DNA from: Oikopleura dioica
Taxonomy: Eukaryota > Chordata > Appendicularia > Copelata > Oikopleuridae
Length of the DNA stretch: 64,000 nucleotides
Direction: 5' to 3'
NCBI GenBank assembly: GCA_907165135.1
Contig: OU015567.1
Span: 15,815,001 to 15,879,000 of the forward strand
In this document: positions 1-10,611 of the stretch, one piece after another
Position numbering within the stretch: position 1 is the first letter of the stretch
Layout: every line of letters starts with the position of its first letter
Notes under the pieces: model-generated
Database searches by the model: none
Seen by the model: only the letters and a program-made list of their open reading frames with translations
Told to the model about the DNA's origin: nothing
Made by a program: the position numbers and the translations under genes

Positions 1-670
1 TTCGTCATATTTGAACTTTATGATGGATAAAAAATTGCCTTGAAAAATCTACAATTCTGATTGCGATTTTATCCCATTCCTTCAAATTAAACTTGCAAAA
101 GCCAGCTTCCATTGCTTTTAGCACTTTTCGCACAGCAGCTTCGTCGTGTTGTTTTCGGACAGATTCAGAATCGTCTCCAGTAAAATGACCGAATCCATTG
201 ATCGTGGGAAATTCGCCGAAAGAGTGGATTATTTCAAGTCGGTCAGCAATTTTCTTCATTTCAGTGAAATCCTTTTCGATTTTCTCTTTGAGTTCTTTTA
301 GAGATGTCATTTCTTCTTTCACTTCTTTCGAAAAACCTTCAGTAGTTTTTTGAACTTCTTCAATCTGAAAATCGCGCTCCTGGTCTCCTAGAATCGAGCT
401 TTCTTTGAATGTTTCAAGCTCAGAAACTCTGTTTTCCAGTTCTTCATTTTTCGTCTTCAACTCGTCTCTTTCTTGCTGCAGATCAAAAGCAAGCATCCGG
501 AAGGTCTCGTTGTCTTTTTCAAGCTTAGTGATTCTTTCGAAAATCGAGTTCAGTGTTGAATTGTCGATTTTCGTGCTCTCTTCGTCCGAATTTTTGCCCT
601 TGTTTTCGTAGTAGCTAGTTCCAAGGGAGCTCTCAGATTGAATGATCGATCTTTCATCCTCATTTGACAT
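1..670 (-). CDS. Coiled-coil paralogue of the kinase-family C-terminal region (partial, K0)
   Basis: The main exon is 74-670 and starts at an ATG giving MSNEDERS. Residues 40-150 are strongly heptad-like and rich in Glu, Lys and Leu, so a coiled coil is expected. The end (GFGHFTGDD, AAVRKVLKAM, FNLKEW) matches the C-terminal part of the three kinase-like genes in this window, but no kinase domain precedes it. After FNLKEW a non-canonical GA-AG intron is inferred at 16-73, at the position where the paralogues have the same intron; the next exon (1-15, FKYDE) runs off the window. The function is unknown. It could be a separate coiled-coil gene or a kinase paralogue that lost its catalytic part. 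Confidence 0.6.
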
Positions 671-1420
671 TTTCGATGAATTTTAAGTTTTCTCTTTTTG
701 ATTGACAAACATCACACTTACGAGTGACCAAGCTCTTTCGAATAAAATAAACATTACTATAAGAATAGTTTCATGTAAAAAAATCTTCCAAAAGACCCAA
801 AAAATTTAAGGGTCAATCAGCGCTATTTACAACCTGCCCTTTAAAATCCTGTTTTCAATTTAAGCTTCTTCAAGAAATAAGGTATTTAAAGCACGTTACG
901 CAAGAAAATTCGCTTGAAATCCGCCCGTGAATGATTTTGGTAATTGGCACTTAGTATTTACTCAAAAGTTTCTCCAAAAAAATTCGAATGCTGCGCCCAA
1001 AAACACGTCGTATGAACGTCAGCTCTTCGCTCCGAATTTTCTTGAAGAAAAAATCAGACAGTTTTTTCTTCATTATCTGTATTTTTGCGTGTTTTCGAAT
1101 GTAGCTCCACGTGGGCCTCTCCAGCTGCCGTATGCAGATCCTGTCGGAATATGCATTTGGCGCATCCGCTATTTATACTTCTCATGCGCCCTCGACCAGC
1201 CTCTAAGTCCGCCCTCTTCAAATCACTTGGAGGGAGCCACTAATGGTGCTTTTGTCAGCCGCTCTTGTCGGAGGACGTTTTACTTTCCCTGCATTGTTCT
1301 TTATCTCAAGTCCGTCCTCAACGCCAAGGTGGACGGGGGAAATTAAGGGGGTAGGACATCAAAAATTGGATCTTTATTCAGGCTTTTTCGATGACAAAGC
1401 ATATTCTTTTGTCTCCGTTT

Positions 1421-1506
1421 GGGCTCGGTAAGTGTAAAAACCTGAGTCAGGGTCCAAGAAAATTCGGAGGACCCTGACTCAGGTTATTATACAGTTTGCC
1501 AAGCCC
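1421..1506. mobile_element. Family A MITE, short copy
   Basis: Arms reading GGGCTCGG ... CCTGAGTCAGG are inverted at the other end as CCTGACTCAGG ... GCCAAGCCC. This is the shortest of 13 copies in the window. It has no coding capacity. Confidence 0.75.
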
Positions 1507-1604
1507 AAATGGGGTGGTGTCAGGAATCGAAAAAAAATCTCGACTAATTTCGCGTTGGCGGCTACTCCGCGGCTGATTGGCTGGCGAGTCAAATCCGGGC
1601 TTCT

Positions 1605-1775
1605 GATGGGGAGGTGTCTGGAACCGACTAAAAAATTTCGACAAATTTTGCGTGGAAATTTTCAACCAATCAGAAGCCTGGATTCGGCAAACCAGCCAAT
1701 CAGCAGCCGAGTAGCCGCCCACGCAACATTTGTCGAAATTTTTTTGTCGGTTCCAGACACCATCCCCTTCTGATT
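1605..1775. mobile_element. Family C fold-back MITE
   Basis: Inverted arms contain GGTGTCTGGAACCGAC and GTCGGTTCCAGACACC, followed inwards by TTTCGACAAATTTT and an AACCAATCAGAAGCC segment. The same arrangement recurs at about 5327-5487, 14653-14783, 36133-36200, 50745-50880 and 58837-58990. It is a non-coding, non-autonomous element. Confidence 0.75.
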
Positions 1776-2380
1776 GGTGGAAAATATCCACGCAAAATTT
1801 GTCAGTTTTTTTGTCGGTTCCTGACCCTACCCCCTAACGATGTCTATATTCTCGATAAAAATTTTATCGGGAATATTTTTATAGGTCTTAGTCAAGGCGG
1901 AAAGATTTTTAGTGATTTTATTTGCACGTGGATAAAATGTGTAATTTTCACAGTGAAAAAGAAAAAGAGCTAGAACTTTGGAAATTTGTTCTTCTTTTTC
2001 TCGGCAGGTTTGAGAATCTTTTCAAGGTCAACATTTTCGAAAAAAGGGAAAATTATAATTTCTACTCATCCAATCTCTTCAATAAGTGTCTCGCTTAGTG
2101 TCTCTTTTTTACGATTTCGGTGGTTTTCACATAAGATTTGTTTGAGAACACTTCATTTTATCTGTGAAGAGAAGTATTTTTATAAAAATGAAGCTCGAAT
2201 GATGATGGTAAAAACCGCAATAGCGGGAGGAAAAAATGATTATGATTTCAGCAAATCTGAACTCTGTAAATATTTGATGACTAACCCTTAGTTATGGTTA
2301 TTTACTGTAATCGAATTCGAACTATTATTAAAATAAATAATCTTGCTAAAAATCTCTGAAGAAAAAAATCAAGCAAAAAA

Positions 2381-4354
<1,974 letters not shown>

Positions 4355-5326
4355 TTTGATTTACACCTCTTTCTGAATGGTTGGATTGAAGGACATTTTT
4401 ATTATGAAAAATGCAGTTATTCAACTAGTCATTGATTTTGGGAAATTTTCTTCAAGAAATAGTATTAAATAGTACAATGACACCCTCATTTTACAAAACC
4501 AAATAATGGGAAACAAAAAATATCTAGAATGTTAAAAAAAATTACAAAAAAGTCTTTTCAAGTCGAAAATTTTAGTATTTTCTTGACATTTTATTCAAAA
4601 ATTGTAAGAAAAAAAAATTAAAAAATAGTGAATCTAGGTGACATTATCTCAAACCTGCATTTTTCTTTATAAAAATTAGGAAGTCGATCAAATCTCTAAC
4701 TTACAGTTCGTTTTTCGCCGGCCTGGACCTAAATAACTTCTTGAAAATCAGCGAAGTGATGAAAAATGACAACTTTGGAGCTTCGCAAAAAATGATCTAG
4801 AAAAAAATCTGCGATTGCCTCCAATTTGCCTGGCAAATTTTGCCAAACTGTTTTTTTGCCACGAAAACGCTGGGTATTTCTAGAGAAATTTTTTTCTTTG
4901 AGAAGTTGCGTGAGATTTTTTTGAAAAGTTTTTTCCCAAAACAATTTTAAGTTCAATTTGCAAAATTGCTCGAAAGGATGAAAACGGTCGATTGAAACCG
5001 CCGATACTGATCTACAAGCTTGGAATGTCTTTTGCGCCGGAATGTTTCAATGTTTCCGCGGAGAAGCAAAAGAAAATTCGGCGCTAGAAAAAAGGGAGGC
5101 TTCGGACGTGCCGATCTCGCTTGGCCGATGACATAAATATAGTTTTAAACCCCTTTTTCTTACGATCGGCGGAAATCGCAGCGTTGGAATGTCTTACTCT
5201 GCCAGCGCAAGTGCCGCTTCGCTGGTAAAAGTTGAAATAAATCGACTACGAAGGGCCCATGTCCAAGAAATTCTTAAAATTCTTGAGATTGAAAAAATAA
5301 GGAATACAAAATATAGGAGTTTAAAG

Positions 5327-5487
5327 GGGAGGTGTCTGGAACCGAAAAAAAAAATCGTCGAATTTCGCGTTGAAATTTTCCATCAATCAGAAGCCCGGAT
5401 TCGACTCACTAGCCAATCAGCTGCCGAGCAGCCGCCGACGCAAAATTTGTCGAAATTTTCTGACGGTTCCAGACATCACCCCGTGTG
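5327..5487. mobile_element. Family C fold-back MITE
   Basis: GGGGAGGTGTCTGGAACCG at the left end and CGGTTCCAGACATCACCCC at the right end are inverted copies. The interior has the family's CAATCAGAAGCC and GCCGAGCAGCCG segments. Confidence 0.75.
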
Positions 5488-5534
5488 TGCAAAAACTGAT
5501 TTTGATCGAAAAAATTTTTCGTCCAAATTTAACA

Positions 5535-5638
5535 CTGTGACACCCTTATTTTTCAAAAATCTTTGATAAAACAGAATTCAATAAACGTTTGAATTATCTA
5601 AAGATGCTGAAAAATAAGGGTGTCACTCTGTAAATTTT
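5535..5638. mobile_element. Family B MITE (TIR with GTGACACCCTTATTTTT)
   Basis: GTGACACCCTTATTTTTC is found inverted as GAAAAATAAGGGTGTCAC about 100 bp away. Related pairs occur at about 13684-13800, 17569-17935, 24520-24697 and 28251-28467, with single arms near 49376, 56022 and 59830. In two copies the arms extend to TTAACGTAGTG, suggesting a TA-rich target of Tc1/mariner style; that assignment is inference. Confidence 0.7.
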
Positions 5639-6635
5639 GAAGAAAGCAACCGATAGCTTCCTCAACAAGTCAGCTTCAACCAAGTGTAAATATTTGTCTC
5701 GTTATTACTCTCCGAAATGTGTCACTTTTTTCAAGAATATTTAGCCTTTTTTCCTGCTCTCGACATTTCGCGACATTCCAAATTCAACTGACAACGCCTC
5801 CAACTCCGTACTTTATGTCGATTAGCAGCTTCAGTTTTGAACTTGTAAAAAATAGCAGTAATTTGAGTCACGTGGCAATTTGAGAATTTCAGTTATTCGC
5901 AAGAATTGGCTTCTTTTGCTTTTTGCATCGGAACACTTTTTTAATTGCGGATTCTCGATTGGATTGAAATTGACAGATTTCAGCCGCTAGTACGTAAAAG
6001 AGCCGACAGATGACGCGTTTAATATTTTTCTTTTGAATTTATTGCAAGTTTTAATAATTCGACTAAAGTTACGATTGAAATGCGGCAGAAAAATCACCAT
6101 TTTGCTTTTGCGACAATTTAAAACGATATTTTTTTCCTAGAATAAGATGAAAAATTTCAAAAAAAGTCAATTTTTTGACAAATCAGAGGGCCGGATTCGG
6201 GGATACCGGCCGCTAGAGAGCCAATCAGAGTTCAGTATTCGGAAAATCATCGAAAAATTTTTTGCGACTTATTTTTATTAATTTGCGACCCTTCTTTGTG
6301 CATCGGAAAAGTCACGTTTTCTTCGATCATTTTTTAAATCAAAATTTGTTTTGTTGACAAATTGTCGATTATTTTCCGATAAGAAGTTGGGCCCGATAAA
6401 AATCGATTAGACTCTTTTTTCATGAAATGCGGAAGGCTTTGTTTTCGAAAATTGGCGATATTCGCTGCTATCTTAAATTTCACACACTTGAGCCAGCTCT
6501 CTAAACTTTACGTAAATTTAAGCATCATCTAAAGTAGCTCTATTCAGCGCTTCCCTTTTTTGCTTACCTTACTCTTTACTGCTGAGAACCCCTTTTCAAA
6601 TACAGTTAAATCGCCAAGATACAGACTCATCTTCG

Positions 6636-6835
6636 ATGAATTCTAAAGTTCAAGCGATTCAAAGATAATTTCGACCAAAATATCCTCCGAAGCGAAGAAC
6701 GAAATTTGTTGAACTAAACGACCCAATTTTCAAGAGCTACCACACCTCGATCTTATCGCAATTTGCTTATCATTTAATGAGTTTTTGTGAAATTGCTTTT
6801 GCAAGGAAGAAAATTAGAAAATTGACTAGGATTTT
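6636..6835. repeat. Segmental duplicate, copy 1 (K1 3' flank)
   Basis: This block is nearly identical to 7677-7875. Both begin GATGAATTCTAAAGTTCAAG and contain CCTCCGAAGCGA and ACCACACCTCGATCTTATC. It lies downstream of kinase-family terminal exons in copy 1. In copy 2 it directly follows the coiled-coil exon, so copy 2 has lost the terminal exons. Confidence 0.85.
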
Positions 6836-6873
6836 ATTTTTTCTTTTTTTTTTGAATCATAAAATGAACAGGA

Positions 6874-7244
6874 TTATTTTCGTATTGATATATTCAAGCG
6901 TACATAAGACCATTCTCCGTTGAGTTTGACCATTCCGCATTAATGCCAACATCGTCTGCGTCGGCTCGAAAGTCCACGCGTTTTCCTTAAAAGTAAAAAT
7001 CTCAAATTCAACAATCAATACCGTTGAAAGTTAGCCACAGTTTCCAGGAATGCCCGTCGCCGCCGTGTTCTTTGTCATGAGTTTGATTTCGAATCGTCCA
7101 GCCAGCTTCCGACACTTCTAAATAATTGTCGGAACAAAACTTAATTTTGGATGAAAATCGCATCGAAACAAAACTCAAAAAAAACTTAAAAAATGCGATT
7201 TCATCCATTTCCTTCAAATTCAAAAGTTTGTAGCCGGCTGCCAT
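6874..7244 (-). pseudogene. Detached C-terminal exons of kinase-family gene K1
   Basis: Exon pieces encode AAGYKLLNLKEM, then after an inferred GA-AG intron (7140-7205) EVSEAGWTIRNQ and GHSWKLWLTFN, then after a GT-AG intron GKRVDFRADADD. These match the C-terminal domain of K2 and K3. In the last exon about 45 nt corresponding to SYNSAKKLTPDS of the paralogues are missing and the frame shifts before GMVKLNGEWSYVR. The block is cut at 7245, where it joins a fragment of an unrelated membrane-protein gene. It is therefore a broken duplicate of the K1 tail, or the original tail separated from its gene by the local rearrangement. Confidence 0.7.
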
Positions 7245-7245
7245 T

Positions 7246-7510
7246 TGAAAATCTAAGCTCTCCTGGCTTTGAGCGCCGGTCTAGAATCGGCCTTTTCGAA
7301 AAACCTAGTTCTACCTTCTTAATTTTAAATCTTAATTTTAGACTAGGGTTTATTCTCCACGATGTGGTGACGACAGCTTTTGCGTATAACTACACTCAAA
7401 AATTTCCAATCATCGTTGGACTCCATATGCTCTAGCACCTTTACTTTTTGATTCGCTGGAACGTTGGCAAATTTTCGAGAAGATTTCAGTATTGGGTAAG
7501 TAAGGGGGCA
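7246..7510 (+). pseudogene. Duplicated exon of the 13.3 kb membrane-protein gene
   Basis: The stretch from about 7330 encodes GFILHDVVTTAFAYNYT and KFPIIVGLHML, then a stop codon, then HLYFLIRWNVGKFSR. It is nearly identical to exon 2 of the intact gene at 13476-13629, including flanking intron bases and the GTAAGTAAGGGG donor. In the intact copy the stop is a Glu codon. This is a single-exon duplicate carried into the kinase region. Confidence 0.85.
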
Positions 7511-7676
7511 CACCTCATTAATCATACATTCATTCAACCTTCTTTTACCTGCAAATAAACTATTATGAATTGAAAATTGAAATCCCCAGCTTCTGGGGAT
7601 TCTAAAACTGTATTATACTCTCACCCTACTAAGCTAGAAAAATAGCTTAATTATTAGTGATTTACCCTACTCATCA

Positions 7677-7875
7677 TCGATGAATTCTAAAGTTCAAGCG
7701 ATTCAAAGATAATTTCGACCAAAATATCCTCCGAAGCGAGAACGAAATTTGTTGAACTGAACGACCCAATTTTCAAGAGCTACCACACCTCGATCTTATC
7801 GCAATTTGCTTATCATTTAATGAGTTTTTTGTGAAATTGCTTTTGCAAGGAAGAAAATTTGAAGATTGACTAAAT
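7677..7875. repeat. Segmental duplicate, copy 2
   Basis: Near-identical partner of 6636-6835. Here it joins straight onto the coiled-coil exon of K1 at about 7872, deleting about 360 bp that hold the terminal exons in copy 1. Confidence 0.85.
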
Positions 7876-8824
7876 GCGATTTCATCCATTTCCTTCAAAT
7901 TCAAAAGTTTGTAGCCGGCTGCCATTGCTTTGAGCACTCGTCGCACAGCATTCTCGTCGTAGGCACGTCGGACAGAATAAGAGTCGAGGCCGAAGAAATG
8001 CCCAAATCCCTCTAACGCACCAAACGATCCAACAATTTCCAATTCTTGCTCGGCATGAGTTTTGCTTTTTATCGCTTCTTCGAGATCGTCGTTCAGCTTT
8101 TGAATTTGCCTTTTGTAGCCATGATTGTCGTTATTAAGCGTGTTGTTGAGTCGTTTCAAATCCGCGTTTTCTTTTTTCAATCTTTTTGCAGAATCACGCT
8201 CGCCAGAAAGTTTTCTGTTTTCATTCTTCAAAGCAATGATTTCTCGATTCAGCGATTCGTTAATTATCAACGTCGTCTCAGCTTTTGATAGTCCAAAACT
8301 CAGATTCACCGGTGGAATGCGATTCTTCAACTGCTCGATCAAACTGACCAAGGCCGGATGAGTCATCAAAGCAGCAGCACTTTCTGCCAGGGTTCCAATT
8401 CTGGCTGAGCGCTGAGCGACATCTGAGCGTGAGCGAGCGACGAGCGAGCGAGCGATCGCTCACGCTCCGCTCACTCAACTGATTTTTATAGAGAACCGCT
8501 CAGTCGCTCGCTCGCTCAAGGTTAAAAAATATGATACCTGAGCGAGGTTTGAGCGAGGCTGGAGCGACATTGGAGCGAGGTTTGAGCGACGCCTGAGCGA
8601 GGTCCGAGCGACGCCTGAGCTAGGTTTGAGCGACGCTTGAGCGAGGTTCGAGCGACGCTTGAGCGACGTTTATTACTCACTAGCCAATTCTCCGCGCTTA
8701 TTGGCCGAGATCAAAGACCTCTTTAGTTGTTAGCAAATGAATGAGGAGGATTTTCATTCACGAATTTACTCAAAAGAGGGAATTTTTAATAAAGTCTGCG
8801 AATAATTTTAACGTATTGTTGCCA

Positions 8825-9300
8825 GCAATATACGGTTGGCGTGTTAGGTCGTTGGGTTTTCCCCGCCGTCTACAACCATTGAGTTGGTAACAATAAAAAA
8901 TTATTTTCGCCGAAATCCACTAACGTCAACCCTATATTTTTTGAAAATTTAGGCTACACTCGAAAATTGGTTTTGTTAGCTCACAATATCCAGGTGGCGT
9001 GTTAGGTCGTTGGGTTTTCCCCGCCGTCTACATCTGTTGAGTGAGTTCATAAAAAATATTTTTCGGTCAGCCTGATTTTTCATCGATACCCAAGCTTCAA
9101 CGAAAGCTACCATATTTCTTTTTTTTATTATTATTACAGCCATTATTAAACCGCTTACTTCAACAATTAGACTATCCCCATAAATTGGCTATGTTAACTT
9201 ACAATATCCAGTTGGCGTGTTAGGTCGTCGGGTTTTCCCCACCGTCTACAACTGTTGAGTAGGTTAACAAAGAATGTTTTGCGGCTAGCCTGATTTTGAT
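8825..9300. repeat. Three diverged tandem units inside the hAT element
   Basis: The motif GGCGTGTTAGGTCGTTGGG followed by TTTTCCCCGCCGTCTACA occurs at about 8838, 8996 and 9213 (third copy with small changes). Each is followed by a similar TTGAGT...AACA and TTTCGGC tract. The units are about 160-220 bp long. Confidence 0.75.
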
Positions 9301-9524
9301 TATACCAAAAAATTAAAATCTTGAGAGAGACAGGAGAATCTCTGATGATCAAAAAATACATAGGCTCTATTTGAGGCTCTTTTCTGAGCGCGTCGAATTC
9401 TGTGACAGCTGTGTCTACCGTCATGGATTTTTTTATATAAATTTTTCATTGTAAAACCTGCCAAAAATCGGTTAAGACCAAAATGCGACATTGTCGGTTT
9501 TGTCGGTGGTAAGAACCTTCTCGG

Positions 9525-9675
9525 CAGGGTGGAACGTTAGGACAACAAAATTGAAAAAACATTTTTTTTTCTTTGTCGGCGCTGCCCGGCTTTTTGCCAG
9601 CCCGCTTTGGCCGGGCGCCGACTTTTGCCCGCCCGATTTTTTGCCCGATTTGCCCGGACCCAACGTTCCACCCTG
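9525..9675. mobile_element. Small MITE with CAGGGTGGAACGTT termini
   Basis: CAGGGTGGAACGTT at 9525-9538 is inverted as AACGTTCCACCCTG at 9662-9675. The interior is rich in GCCCGG and GCCCGAT units. No clear target duplication is seen. It is nested in the larger hAT element. Confidence 0.6.
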
Positions 9676-9820
9676 ACGCTTGACGGAGTCAAAAATTTTT
9701 CGCGTTCGCTTCGATTTCTGCTCGACATTTGGGCAAAATTTGAATGTCTGAACTAGTTAAAATTTTCGCTCGAGCGTCGCTCAAATGTCGCTCAGATATC
9801 GCTCAGATTTCGCTCAGACC

Positions 9821-10611
9821 TGATAGGGAGAATATCCCTCTTAATGTTAGGCAAGAGTCGCTCTTGCCCGTAGCAAACGCCTGTGATCATTTCCGGTTAC
9901 TTCCGGTGACATTAGATGACTTCCGGTTCACTTCCGGTGACTTCCGGTTCGCTTCCGGTTCAACTCTAGATCATTGCTATAAGTGTGCATCCATCCATAT
10001 ACCTTGCAAGAGCATAACTGAGCTGATGCTCGCTTGAAACAGCGCCATCTGGTGCATGCTCTCGCGCCCCATCTAGTGTCGGCTCTCGCGCCCCACCTAG
10101 TGTCAGCTCTCTAGCGCCACGTAGTGGACACTCATGAATAGCTCTCTAGTGACCTCTAGTGGGGACACACTAGCGCCACCTATGGTGAGCACAAAGCTTG
10201 AGATCTCATCCTGATTCATCAGTGACTGAGAATCGACTTCATTCGATGAAGGTCCTGGAACATTCTGGACACCCTTACTCACTATGACTCACGATTACGA
10301 AGGAGAATCATTTGGAGAATCTACTCGAATATTCCATCGCTGTTCTAAGAAGCTTGAAGATTCATCTATCCCGATCAAGGAGCTTCTCGACTGTTCTTAT
10401 TTTCCCTTTTCTGTACTATATAAAGCGTGCACTTTGCTGTTAGTGGATTATTACAATTGAGTAGAATAAAACCGACAAAACCAACTTGACTCTCTTTTAT
10501 CCAGCAGAAACCAGCAGTACCCGAAGAAGCGACAGCAAGTGCAGCATCAACCACTAGGACTCATAGAGTGCTAGTGGATCAGAGAGACCCCAGACATTCT
10601 TCTCCTTTAGA
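9821..10611 (+). mobile_element. Solo LTR-like insertion nested in the hAT element
   Basis: The segment begins TGATAGGGAGAAT and ends ATTCTTCTCCTTTAGA, loosely inverted, and is flanked by AGACC at 9816-9820 and at 10612-10616, a 5-bp duplication as LTR retroelements make. It has LTR-like parts in order: a U3-like region with repeated CTTCCGGT and GCGCCA...TAGTG units, a TATA-like CTATATAAAGC near 10418, and an AATAAA near 10466. There is no internal coding region, hence a solo LTR. The superfamily cannot be assigned. The terminal TG...CA rule is only half met. Confidence 0.6.

Larger units (their letters stand above)
671..2380. other. Intergenic region with two MITEs, no gene recognised
   Basis: No convincing exon is visible between the coiled-coil gene and the PP1 gene. 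The interval holds a short inverted-repeat element at 1421-1506 (family A) and a fold-back element with CCAATCAG-rich arms at about 1605-1775 (family C). A further partial family C arm lies at 1500-1600. Confidence 0.5.
4355..6630. other. Intergenic region with MITEs
   Basis: No exon is supported. It holds a family C element (5327-5487) and a family B element (5535-5638), plus AT-rich sequence with CCAATCAG-type motifs. An open frame from 5189 (MSYSASAS) runs into the family C element and has no recognisable domain. Confidence 0.45.

Noticed and set aside
5189-5330. Frame MSYSASAS as a gene
   Set aside because: It runs into a MITE, and no second exon or domain could be found.
7773-7886. C-terminal extension of K1 after NLKEM
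   Set aside because: The codons lie beyond the conserved GA donor; the open frame there continues into duplicated non-coding flank.
9491-9728. Open frames around 9.5-9.7 kb on both strands
   Set aside because: They run through a MITE with inverted ends and GC-rich tandem words, with no domain or splice support.
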